From NCBI RefSeq assembly GCF_905475395.1, contig NC_058338.1:3597001-3661000 (forward strand): a stretch of DNA of 64,000 nucleotides. The letters run 5' to 3'. The notes beneath the pieces were generated by a model. It did not search any database. It worked only from the letters and a program-made list of their open reading frames with translations, and was not told the DNA's origin. The DNA is from Chrysoperla carnea. Lineage: Eukaryota; Arthropoda; Insecta; Neuroptera; Chrysopidae. Below are positions 1-13,500 of this stretch, piece by piece. How positions within the stretch are numbered: the stretch's first letter is position 1; the number at the start of each line of letters is the position of its first letter. A program made the translations under genes and the position numbers.

Positions 1-1463
1 ACTATTATAAACTGCTCCTGCAATTTTAATGATTGGTAAAATTACAATTACCGTTGGCTTTAATTCGTACATTACTTGGCTGGTTTATCAAACTACATTC
101 ATTTAAATTGTTTTTGTTAATTTCGTGTAATTTGAATATTATTTGTCTCAAAGTTAACCTCAGTTTTGGAATGGTTATTACGAGTGTCAAAGGTAGGACT
201 TGTTTATACTTAAAGTCCATTAGGATACCTTAAATAGGTTTACCAGTCCCTGTAGGTACTAAGCTACTAGTCATGCGTTGTTCTGAAATGGTATAAGATG
301 ATTTTGACGTAAACAAATTTTATATCAGAAAAATTTCATCGGAGAGTTGTCCATCAAAGAAAGTTTTTCAATGCAAGAAAAACAGCAGTAATTGATGTAA
401 TTGGCGGCGAATTTAAAGTTTATTATAGAAAAGTTGAAGTCGCTTCAAATAATAAAACTAAGTATTTTTATTATAAATAACAATTAATGGATTGTGACCA
501 AATATCAGCAAATACTATTTTATTAATTATTGAGTCTACATCAAGGTAATGGCTTTAATATTAGTATATGCAATGCAAAGGAATGCAATGACCCTCTTTA
601 GTCATTTGAATTAAAAAAGTATGAAAAATTTTAGAAATTCAACCTTTTTGTGAAATATTTGGCTCGAAGGATCATTACAAAAAACAATCACTTTTTCATA
701 GTTTGAATTTAAAAGACCTTACTTCTAATTTAAATAAATAAATCATAATGAAATATTATTTCACTTGAGAATAAAATTATTTTTAATCTATTACCTATTC
801 AAAAAAAAGAGAAGCAAAAAATGTTTTTTGGCCGTTGTAGTAACAAAAAATTATTCGAAATATTAATAAAAACTTCTGAAAAACAAACGGTATTTTATAT
901 ATTAAAGCGGTTATGCCTCATAAATTTTTCAAAAATATTATATAATGTATAATGTTATTCTCGCAACGCGCTTACTATAAAGTTTGCTTTATTTACTACA
1001 CGGAGAATTTTTTCAAGTCATCTCTATCAATTTCGATTTCAATTTTGTAAACAATAAAACATTTTATTTCTTGGCTTCCATGTATAACTATTTTAATAAG
1101 TATTATTATTTCTTGATCAAATAGCCTTTCTTGTGTTTAGACTTCGAATATTTTCACCGTGTACATGGAAAGAAAATAGTGTACATATTATTTATAAAAA
1201 CGACACATTTCACGTGTAATTATTGTTTTAAAAGTTGTTTTTAATTACCAATTGTGTTGAATGCTGCTATAATGTATGTTTGTCTTGAATATTAAAAATA
1301 TAATTTTATTTAAAATACCTTTTTTTTAATTTTATTATTATATTTTTGTATATATATTTATTATTTATTATGAAAAATTATTTCATTTTAAAAATATTAT
1401 TTATTATTATTAATAATAATAATTTTTATTTATTTATAATTTTATTTTTATTTTTTTTTACAG
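1..1463 (+). other. 5' intron of Serrate, no gene seen
   Basis: AT-rich sequence with no exon-like open frame or recognisable repeat core. The missing MNNL and signal-peptide exons are not here: I found none of the expected Cys-rich coding in any frame. A diverged copy of the GGCTCGAAGGA motif seen twice near 52 kb occurs at 661-671. Confidence 0.6.
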
Positions 1464-1518
1464 AGATCGTTCACTCTAATTTTACAAGCAGTCGATCATA
1501 ATAATTACACGCAACCAG
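1464..1518 (+). CDS. Ser: Serrate exon A: end of MNNL domain
   Basis: A 55-base micro-exon too short to appear as an open frame. It reads [18 protein letters not shown] plus one base, preceded by a pyrimidine-rich tract ending TTTACAG and followed by GTAAGTG. The leftover G joins CT of the exon at 9008 to give Ala. The peptide matches the RSFTLI segment that precedes the DSL domain in Serrate and Jagged proteins. An exon of nearly this length exists at this place in vertebrate JAG1, as I recall. Confidence 0.9.
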
Positions 1519-4500
1519 GTAAGTGCTTTTAATTGTTTTTTTCCCAAAATAATAAATTTTTTGAACAGTTCCGAATTCTTAACGGCAATTTAATTTAAAT
1601 AACAAAGATATTTGTATTTTTTGGTAAAAGGTTTCCTAAACGGGATGCATAATTATAAAAAAAATCCGAGAATCGATGTTATTTTTTTTTTTTAAGATTA
1701 GCATCACTGATTAAAAATAATTAGTAATATGTAAGAAATTAATTTATGACAAGATTGTAAATTAGACTTCATGAAAGCATTTAATATTAAAAAAAATATA
1801 TATATTTATTCATTTGACCCAGAGCTCAAGAAAAGTGTTCAATCAATGTCCCGAATATTCGAAATATTATTCAGAGTTTTATCACCCGCTGTGTATAACA
1901 GATCGATGAAGAAATAACATTAGGTTTATTATTATGTAGCGACCAGAGTTATCTTCTTATGGTCATCATCATGACAGAAGAATTTATTAAAATCTACACT
2001 ACGTTCATTTATATATAAAATGCTCTAGTTAAAAAAGAATTATTTTTGAATAATTTCTTTTGTTTAATACAAAAAGTCTGTACAAAATTCAAGGTGAAAT
2101 TAATTTCAGTTAAATTATGCATAAGTATCAATTTGGTTTTAAAAGATTTGATACTGCTTTCCCAAACACTCTGTGTAGAGGAATATCACGTTCATTTAGT
2201 CAAAATGGGTTCATTTAGTCAAAAATAATAAATTTAATTAGCCAAATTTTATTTAAATGAATATTAATTATGATTGACATCAAAATAATTTACAAAGTGT
2301 CACCCCTTCAAATATTACGAGCAATACCATAGTCAAGAATAAATAATTAAAGGCTATTCTGTACTAATTTAATTTAAATGAATAATATAATTATTATTTG
2401 TCCATTTAGGACTTGTAAATAATGTGGGAATCATATTGAGGCTTATCATTGAGGATATGTCACCGGATTATTGTAAGAATCGTTAGTTTATAATAAAACT
2501 AGTTAGATTGTAAATAAACGGTCGATTGTGAACAAACAATTTTCAATCTAACGTTTTTATTTTCGTAGGATTATAAAATATTGTTAGTCTACAATCGGAC
2601 TAAGTTTATTATCAACTAACGATTCTTACAATAATCCGGTGACATATATATATCGATACCCGTATAAATTGTGATTGCCGCGGATAAAAACGGATGCAAA
2701 TAAAACGTATATATTAGTATTTGTTGTATGTATGTATTTATGAATAAATGGACGTGATTGACCAAGCGACCTTGCCCTTGGCTGCCTAGTAGTAGAAGTC
2801 TTTAACAGCTGGACAAGTATATAATATGCATATTTTAAACATATATGATGGTAATTGCATATTCCATTATCTTTTACATTAAATAAATACAAGTATTTAC
2901 TTTTTTTTTCGAACTGTCAATTACTCCGAAACAAGTGAAATTTTGCGAATGTACTCCAACGATTTTCATGAAAATTAGTATGCATGGGATTTTTGGGGCG
3001 AAAAATTAAAAAAAAATTTATTTTATCCGTGTTTTCAGAAAAAACTGAAACATTGACTGCAAAATATGACTCTTTCTGACATCTATTGGCGACGAATTAA
3101 AGTACATTACCGAGACATTTAAATTGGTATTTGTGTGGAGACATTTTAAATGGTTTTATAAAAATTTGTGCCTTTTTAACTAAAAAAAAAACCGAGTAAA
3201 GTTTTGCTTAATAAAACTACGATAACAGGCTTAAACTGGACTTCAGCACCGTTGAATAAATAAATAGATATTATGAAACCATAGTAATTTACAACAACAT
3301 TGAACAACAGCATTGATTGGATGAGTGAAATTTCTGGCTTTAGTTTGGGGAAGACATTTCTTTGATTAGGATTTTAATGGCCTATTATTTATCGATACAT
3401 TCTTTAAACAATCAAAATTTATTTTCTCGAAATTAAGCTATTAAATAAAAACCTTTCAAGAAAACAAAAGACAATATTTTTTATTGTCAACATTTAATTA
3501 TCAAATTAAAATTATTAACTTTGTATTTAAAAAAAAAGAGATAAAAATCATTCCAATTTATATGTATAACAAAGACAATAGCAGGTATATTTGACACATG
3601 TATTAAGTATTCAGTTTTCAGTATTCAGCAATCAGACACACCTATCTGGTGGTGTAAGTTGTGAATATGTTTTAAAGTTAGTTAGACTAGCACTAGAGAA
3701 TCTATCTTTGATCTTCATATAAATATTAATCAATTGATTTAAGTTATTTATTATAAGAGATGAACAAGTACATATCTTAGAATATACCTAGAAGATGATG
3801 ATACGGTGTACAGTGTACACCTGTGTATGTGTCTTTATGACTTTGTTCTTATAAAGTATCTATCTATATGAGACGACATATATCCCACCTAAAACGTAGA
3901 TTATGTCCAAGACAAACTTATTTGAACATATATGTGGTTCAAAAATATCGACAGATTCTTTATGATACACCTGCTGTAAGTCAAATCAATCAATGGTCCC
4001 TGAAATTCTATTTTATTTACGATTTTCGCCCTACATATACGATTATCCTCCTAAACAATGAGCTTTAGCTCTACGTACGACCCTCTCACGTCCGATTCAA
4101 TCACTCACCATTTCCTACATTCAAAGATTTAAATATTTCTGAGCTCTGTTTTCAGTTCATCACATCTTCAGGTCAGAACGAAGACTCGGTTAAAAACTAT
4201 CATTTCTGGTTTTCAATTAAAAAGATAAAAGTTTGTAGAAGTAACATCTAAATAGTCAAATTGATTTAAATTCCAAATGAAATAATTTTGTTGGCATTTC
4301 TAAATTGACTATACTTGTGTCAACTATGGTATCTTAATAGTATGCATATTCACATGTATAGTTTATATATGCATTTACATATCATATAGTTTTTAACCCT
4401 TTGTTAGTTGCACGTTTAACTGAAAAAATTCATTGCGAATTGGGTCCAACTACAAAGAAGAAAGACTGGCATTTATTAATGGCTTCGTATAAATTGTTTT

Positions 4501-7500
4501 AACAATTAAAAATTGAGCCTTTTGAATCAAACAATATGTAATTACACTTCAGAATTTTATAAAAGATGATTTTAAGATTTTGAAAAGCTCAGAAAGTTAA
4601 TTTATTGGCATTCATTTTCAGCTTTGAAACTAACCTTTCTGGAATTTTAGGAAAAGATCACAAAAAGCCTTATTGACTTAAAATTATCTAAAAAAAACTC
4701 GAGTGGGTTTGTTTGGTTCAAAAAATTGGTATTCGACTTTTTCTGTAGAGGAGGAAGGATATACAAAAATTGGATCACCAAGGTTTATGTGATAGAATTT
4801 TTAATGTGATGGTAGAAATCCATCAGATGGTTAAATTAAAAATAAATGTACATTTATAATGTTTTTAAACTTATTTAAATAAATATAAATAAAAATAAAT
4901 GTTTAAATTGTTACTTTTAATTATCTCTGAAATACAAGAATATGTTGTTTTTGTTTTTTTTTTTATATAATTATTAACTATTTAAAGAGATGAAATCATA
5001 AAATTTACGATTATATAAAATATATATAATTTTATCTGATTAAAAAAATTAACTCGAACCGATCCTACTCTAGCCGAAAATTATAATTTATGTATAGAAT
5101 TTATTCGACTGAAAACAGAAATCAAAAGACTGTCGACTGTCGTTAATATATCTTTTAATTTTAATAGGCTGTAATAAAAAATTATAATCTGATTTCATTT
5201 AAATTAAATTAATTATATATAAATGAAGCTTGCATTTATTTGAGAAATTTTAATCGATCAAAGATTTCACACAATAATTTAATAAAACAGATTTCTGTTC
5301 ACAATTTTAAAAATTTTAACTACACACAATTAATTAAATCAGTGTTATTTTGGTGAAATAATTTTTTAAATATGTATATTTCTGAAAAAATCGCTTTCGT
5401 TCACCAAGTATCGTGTTTGCCCCACCTTAAAAATAATCAAATCACTACCTCCTACAATATTTTCTGTTTAAGTACTTTTTTTTTTCGTGTGTGTATATTA
5501 ACAATAAAAATAATCAAATTAAATAACAATTTAAAGTAAAAACTAAATAGTTTTGTGAAGTACTGTTGACAATGTCACTACAATAACAAAAACCTACCAT
5601 CGACAAAACACACATCAAGATTGTTTTTTTTTTTTTTTTTTTTTTTTTAAGATGGAAGAAGACCCTATTACCATAAAAATAATATTTATATTCTTTGTAC
5701 TGAATGATTCAAACAGACGATACGCGCTCGATCGATAAAAATCGTTACTATTTGATTTTTTTAAATGTACAACTTTTAATACAATTGGTCTAAGGGAGTA
5801 GTGAATTGGTTCATGAAGTAAGGTACTCGAGTTCGAATCTAGTCAGGGTATTAATTTTTTTTTAAAGATTTTCCTTCTTTTGATATTGATTCTATGACAT
5901 ATTCTCAGAAATATACCAGAAATGAATGAAAGTTTTGTATTAGATAAAGCTTCGAAATATTGATAATAGAAACCAAATTTAGCAAACCAGGTTTCTATAG
6001 CTGTCTAATTTGCGTATAACAAAGCTAAAAATAGTGACTCCGAGTTGTTGAATGAGCAATTGGTAAATTAAGTCATAGATTTCATCTTAGGTTAAGTTAC
6101 ATTAAGTTATATTGGCTGTCCACGAAGGACACACTTAGGCTATAGAGAACCTTTGTGATACCATATATGTGTTTTACCACCTTTCCGCTGATAATTTCAT
6201 TTAACAGCTCCTCAATTTCAGAGGCTGAGTGCACCATCTCCATGCATATACCATGCACTACACCAGCCCATCACAACTATTAATTAAATTAATTTTGTTG
6301 CGACGGGGGGAATCGAACCCGTTACTCTAAGGATACCGCGGACCAACTGAGCTAATAGGGCGACTAGATCTCATCTTACTTTTGAAACTACGAGAGTAAA
6401 AGTTTGACTTTTGGGAAGAGTGATTTTCGCTGATGGACATATTTTTTTTTGGAACATTTTGTACATAAATTCTGCTATCGCACACGGTTATTTTATTTGG
6501 TGCGTGTGGCATTATTATAATATTTAACATCAATGTCCTAAAAAATAAAGAAATTTTAAGAGAGATGATACTTGAATTGTAAGTTTACGTTCGATAGCTA
6601 GAGCCCAGCTAAACAAATAATACATTGTTTTGACAACATATTTATATATTTAAAAAAAAAAATAAAATAACACACAGACAGACAAAGGAAACCACTTTTA
6701 GAGGAGTACTTCTTTAGTACACATATTTTGTTTTTTTGTACCTTTTGGTACGTACATTGTCGTCGTATATTTATTCTCGAGCCGATGTTAAAAAAATAAT
6801 ATAAAAGACGACAAAAAAACGTTAATATGTGTTTTTATAACCTTTTAAAATGTTCAGTAAACTTCAGTTCATAGCACACACAATTGTCATCAATATATCC
6901 AGGCACGTACTCACTTCAAAACGAATAGAATCATCTGTGTACTGTGTATAGGACCTCCATGAAATCTTTGTCCTTATTGTCCGTAATCTTTCTCATAAAT
7001 CTAATCCAGGTGGTTGTTATAAAAACAACTGCGGGGTAACCTCGACTTTATTTTTTTTTTTACATATTTTTCAAATTTGGATATGGCTTGAATAATAATC
7101 GGTCAAGAAACCTCAAAAAGAATCATCGAAATCGGTTGACGTGTTATTGAGTTATTCGTCCTCTTGTCGTGCATACTTAATACAAATTTAAGACTTTTAT
7201 GGTTTTCTTACGGATGCCGTTGTCAGAACTGGACCAAAATAAAATAAGACCACACGGGAAGCCTCAACTTTCAAATAGATAAAGAATCATCAAAATCGGT
7301 TCTCCCAGTCGAAAGTTCTGAGGTAACACAAATCAAAAGAAAAATACAGTCGAATTGATAACCTCCTCTTTTTTTGTTTGAATTCGGTTTTGTTTGGATG
7401 AAGAATGGATATCTTTTTCTTCCATTAATATTTCTCTGGCCTCAAGTAAATTTTATTATCGCACCAAGAACATTGTTTCCCTTTATGAAAATAACAAATT

Positions 7501-10500
7501 TTCTTGAATCAAGTAAAAAATTGCTTGCATCAACAATATGTATATATGTGACCCGAATTACCACAATAATAACATTTTTCAACAGGCCTTTTAATGATTC
7601 ATGATTGCTTAAGTCAAAATAAATTATTACAGGACAGCTTTGGTCAATAATTTATATTTTTGTAAAAGATTAAGAAAGCATTTCTTAATACATTTTAATT
7701 TATAATAAATAATGCTTACTTAAATCTCATTACAATTAGAACACTAACACGCCCATACTTAAGAAATAACTTTTAAAATTCGTGCAAAAATATATTTAAT
7801 TTTATTTTTATTTTAAAGATTATTCCAAATCAAATTAAAAAGATTTATTACTAATATTTTTTAATTATTTCTACTAAATTCATGTGAAAAATTCTCTTGA
7901 AAAATAAAAAAATATAAAACCAGAATTCATAATTATTAAGTTAATTATATTGAGAGCATACACATTTATTATTTATTAAGACCAATCAGCGCAGTAAAGA
8001 TTTCACTAATAAAAATAAATGATTATGATTTAGAAGAGTGACGAATAAATCCGTTTAATCCACTTTGATTGAGAGTTATATTAGGTCTTCAAGTATGCAA
8101 TTTAATATTTTAAAAGAAGCAGTTTTATATTTAATATCTTTACTTGATTTTTATTATAACTCTTCGGCTCTTAATGAATTTCATTTAAATGATTTCTAAC
8201 ACGCTAACAGTGTTTCTTTAAAAGAAAAAATTTATTACACCACACTGAACTTGGTTCAAGTATCTTCGTCTATAATGAACTTACACGATGTTCACTAAAA
8301 ATTCAACTAATTTACTGTTTATATTTTAGTACCTGAATAACCGAGCTGTACTCGGTATTTTTTGAGTTAAAGAGACACACATTTTATCACTCATAGAAGA
8401 AGCATTTGAAATGTCTCTACACAAATACCAATTGAAATGTCTCGGTAATGTACTTTATTTCATTGCCAATAGATGCCAACAAGAGTCATAGTATGCAGTC
8501 AATGTTTCAGTTTTCCCTGAAAACTTGGATAAAACGATATTTTCGTAAAATGAAACCTAGCTTGATCGATTTTTCGCTCCCAATACTGCACCGTTGGAAT
8601 ATTCACTTCGCTTTACTCTTGAATTAAATATCGAAATAGTTGATTCAATAAAAAGTAGAATTTCTTACTAGACATCCGATATAAGAGCATTTTAAATCAT
8701 AACAGAAAATACCACTATAAAATCATTTTAATATTAAGCATTTAAAAGACTACTCATTAAATATTTTGATCATATTTATTGTTTTATGGTTTTTTTATTC
8801 AAAAAAGCATTTTATTATTATAAAACCTGAGAAAAAATTAGACAGGCACGCAGTCTTTAAAAAATATAAACTCTTATGTGAGTGTTAAAATCATAAATTT
8901 ACATATTTTACACTACTGTTCCAAAAATTTATTATTATATTTAATATAGGTACACTAATAGTCAAAAATATATCGTTCTTAAATTTGTTTTGTGTTTTTT
9001 GTTTCAGCTGTAAATAGTATCATTGAAGAAGCAATTTATTCAGGTATAATTGTACCAAGTGAGGAATGGCATCCACTCAGTCATACGGGGAAGAATGCTA
9101 TGATTAATTATTTGGTGCGAGTACAATGTGATACACATTATTATAATACAACGTGTACAAAATTTTGTCGTCCACGTGATGATAAATTTGGTCATTACAA
9201 GTGTAATTCAAAGGGTGATAAAGAATGCATAGATGGATGGACTGGAACAAATTGTGAAATTGGTAAGATAAAATTTTTATTATTTATCTAAGACACACTG
9301 AGAAAAAAATTAAAATAATGACAATCTCATTCCGATTGGAACTAGTGCAGCTAAAAATTTGTATTTACAATAGACTGGGTTTGAATTTAAAATATGAATT
9401 GATTGATACAAAATCAGTGAAGTTAAATAAACAAAATCATTACTTCTATGAAAGAGATTGATTTTAGTTTAAATGCATGCCTTGATTTTAGTTTAAACTC
9501 ATGCGGTTGTGTCAACTTCACCAACCACCCCCGTACGGTAATTGCATTACATCCGGTGCAATATTCACCATATTTGCTCTCGCGACTAGGTTGAAGCAAC
9601 CTTATATCGGTTGATATTAAGAATTTTTTTCAATGTATTCTTCAAAATATTTCAAAAATTTCTTAATAATTCTTAAAATCGATTCGTAAATAATTTAAGA
9701 GAAAAAATTTTTACAATTTGTAATCGCTACCGTAATTTACTTTATTTTAAAATATTTTTCCCTCAGGATAAAATGCTACTGTAGAAAAAACTTTGAATTT
9801 TTTTTAAATAAACATATTCAATAAATCCCCTAAAAATATTTTTACTAAATTTGCATATAATTAAAGTCAAAAATATTTGTAATTTTTTTAGTATTTTATA
9901 ACAAATATGTGCAATATGATGCCCCCTATAAATTGCATGAATCAATTCGTAAACAGACCACTTAAATAAAAATTTCAATTATTTATACTATCAATAATAA
10001 AATATCAATCATGTTTGAAAACATATTTTTATTTTTTAAATCAAAATATCCACTTTAAAAATTATTTGTCTGGAATATTTATTTAAATTTAAAATTTTAT
10101 TTCAAATATATTTATTAAATAAAAAAACCATAATTTAATTCACATCAAACCCGCAGACAATGTTTTAGTTGGTTATGTGCATTTTAAAATTTTTAAATTA
10201 TTCCATTCAATTGATTAACTATTTAATAGAAAAAAATTTCAATTATTTTATCAAATAAGGGTTAAAAATTTTATTTTTTTGTTTATACGGGTGGACAGTA
10301 AATATGGAATAATTTTTTTTAAATAGTAAAAGGTAATTGAAATATTTAAGTATTCCCCTTTTCTCGACTGCTTCGTAACTCTTTTAATAATTTTAAATGC
10401 GTTGTAAAGATTAATCAAAATAAGTGGCGTGATGTATATCAAAAAAATATAAATTGAATTACAATACAACATCCGATATCATATTACAATTGTTAAAAGG

Positions 10501-13500
10501 TATTTACAAGCATGTACACTGAAAAAAAAATTAAAATAATTACAACCTCATCCCGAAGTTAGCCGTTTCACATTGAAATAAAGTAAAAATACTTTCAAAA
10601 ATTACCTAACTATTGGAACAAGTACAGCTAAATATCTTTATTTAGAATGGGATTGAATTTAAAATATGATTTCATTGATACAAAATCAATGAAGTTAAAT
10701 AAAAAAATCCTTACTTCCATGAAAGAGATTGATTTTAGTTTAAAGTCGAGAATTTTATTGATGGACAATAAAATTGTACTTAGTTGGAATATATAATCGT
10801 GTTAATAAAACGATCCGATGAATTAAATGAAAATTTCTTTCCGTTTGCTTTAAATAGAGGATTAGATTATGATATCTATCATGACTAGTCCATATGTGAT
10901 TGAGCCAACTACATGAAGATTGTTGTTACTAACTTACAGAAAATTTGAAATAAATTTATCATTTTTATAATATATACTTAGGACACTAAAATCATTATTA
11001 ATCAATATGTCTAAACTAGGCTTTACCTTTAAATTGAAAAATTATGTTTATTCAATTAATCATGTCTATAAATTCTAGTAAAAATTACCATAAACATTCT
11101 AGACATGATTTAAAATACAAATTATATTTTAAAATTTATAATAAACAACATTTCTATGAGTTCCTTCCTCCATTGTTTTTCTAATTAATCTGTTTTCTTT
11201 CCATTGATTTTGTTCGTGAAAATTTTCTAACAATTTATTTCCAACTATTTCATCATTCGATGACACGAACATTACCGTCTGTCTAGTTCACGAATGGTAA
11301 TTTCGTGAAATAATTTCCTATATATTATGCAATAAATTTATTGATATATAATTTTTGGTTAACTAGCAAATAAAAATTATAAATCAATTTAATTATTAAT
11401 TAAAAAGTAAAAAAACTAAACTCGTAAATATTCTCTCATGCATGCATAAAAATTTTTACTACATGTTACAACGCTACAGAGAAAAATGAAATCGCAATAA
11501 ATCATCAAAATGTCAAAATTAGAAGGAAAAAAAAATTGTTATAGAAAAATTAATTAGTAAATAAAAAATTATGTTCTTTTACTTCTTAAAAAACCATTTC
11601 GCTCGCGCATGTAACGGTACAAATTAATGTTAGTAGAAATTTAATGGGTCTCTCTGTTCGTATGTATGTTTCTGCAACAAATATGGCTCTGACTAAAATT
11701 AGAAGTGTATTATTGCTTATTAATTATGAATTGCTTAGTCATTATAATTAGTATCAATTTCATTTTTTTTATTTAATTTTTGAGATGTACCCATTTATAT
11801 TTTAAACTACATTTATACAATAACTTCCATAACTTTACTTTCCAATTTTTGTATATATATATATAATCTAAAGCTGATCATAGACGTTTCAAATTTCATA
11901 CAATATTTTTTGTTTAGATCAAACCATCAGAACTTTGTTTCTGGTTGAAATTCAATTGAAATCTAAGAATGTTTTCCGAAAGGCGTAAAAAATGAATTTC
12001 TTTTTCTTTGAAAATCAAACCAAATAATCTTATATATTTCTAAATTTTTAAATTCATCGCATTTTCATTTAAATGAAATCACAAATATCTTCTCAGTTAC
12101 ATTTTTCGAAGTCGAATTAAAATGTAATATTTTGTATGTTTTTTAAAAATGCTTGAACCTTAATATAGTACTTTAAGTGAGCATTTTTTTATCCAGTGTG
12201 TAGACAGCTTTAAAACAAAAATCATATTAAAGAACTATTTGCAAGTAATCAATTTATAATATAATTTCTCTATTATTACTAATTTATTGCAATTTCATTG
12301 AAACAAATAATCATATATCAAACCTAGTACATAAATTTTTTTTTAATTAAAAATTTTTTTTTTTATATAATTAATATATAAAAATTTTACCATATTTATA
12401 CAAAAAACAGTATATTAAAAAAAAAAAACATATGTAATGATTTGTAAGTAATTAATAAATATTAAAACTAATAATTCTCTTTCTGTTTATTAAAAATTAA
12501 TAATAATAGAATTTCTCTTAATTAAATTATACAATAATTGCATTTTTTTTAAGTATATGCTACTAAATATTAAACAGCAGATCAAAAACTTGCCGATTTA
12601 ATGTGAAATTGAAAGCTAATTTTCATTATTTTTTTAACCCAATGAACACTGTTTTCACTTAAAGTCTACGAAAATCCTCTTTTTTGTATAAATTTATAGT
12701 AATATCAATAAATTTTCTTATTTTTTTACAGCTGTATGTAAACCAGGATGCCACCCAACACATGGAAAATGTGATTTACCTGGTGAATGCGGGTAAGTTG
12801 TTTTTGATTAAAAATTCAATATGTAGTATTTTAGCATAGTTTATAAGATCACGAAAGAAATAAGAACTACTAAGAGCTTATATTTAACACAATCTGGTAA
12901 AGATATTGGAAATAATTTAAATATCTATTGTTATTTCTTCCTTTACAATGCGATCGTATAAAAGTTAATCGAAGAAATATCTTGCTTACGGCATTTTACC
13001 AATATTGTAAAGAATTTCTTATTGGTACGAATTAAAATTAACAAATTCTTGAGTCATGATGTAATATTGTACCTTCTTATAAAACCGCAAATGCGAACAT
13101 CGTTTTTGTTTATATAAGAGAAAAATGGCAGAAAAATAATTCGATTTTTTTATTTTTTTACGACAAATTATTTTTACTGCACAATTTTCCTACTTCAATT
13201 TCTACTCGAAGTTTTTTTTATTCCAAAATGATTTTACTCCCGAAGATTTATATCTTTAAATATTTCTACTTTCAAGGAAAACTATTGCCTACAAATTATT
13301 TTAAACCTAATAGAATTTACTTTGCCTGTTTTATGACTTCATTACTCAGTGTTGGAAAAATATGCCAAAAAGAAGATATTTATGAGATTCGGATTTATAT
13401 TTTGATAGTGATTACTCATTTACAAAAGATGCAACCATATTGGAATGTACTACAATTGTCGACAGTTTATTACTCAGCACTGCTCCTCTGATCGTTGCGC

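Larger units (their letters stand above)
1519..9007 (+). other. Serrate intron, 7.5 kb, repeat-bearing
   Basis: Holds a 193-bp palindromic MITE (2455-2647), an inverted pair of one repeat (2900-3205 and 8350-8612), a tRNA-like head (5786-5850), a full-length SINE (6084-6364) and a probable transposon remnant (7005-7330). A pure T run of about 25 bases lies near 5624-5648. No coding sequence is supported. Confidence 0.7.
9263..12731 (+). other. Serrate intron, 3.5 kb
   Basis: Contains pieces of one dispersed repeat family (9294-9625, 10515-10750 and 10850-11010). The rest is featureless AT-rich sequence. Confidence 0.7.

Noticed and set aside
1..1463. Signal-peptide or MNNL exon of Serrate at the window start
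   Set aside because: No frame here shows the Cys pattern or hydrophobic leader followed by a usable donor. The exons must be further upstream.
2626..2892. An 88-codon - strand gene
   Set aside because: It overlaps the end of the palindromic MITE and has low-complexity AT-rich translation with no domain.
13228..13491. An 87-codon gene in the giant intron
   Set aside because: Composition like the surrounding intron, no signal or domain, no splice context. I cannot support it.
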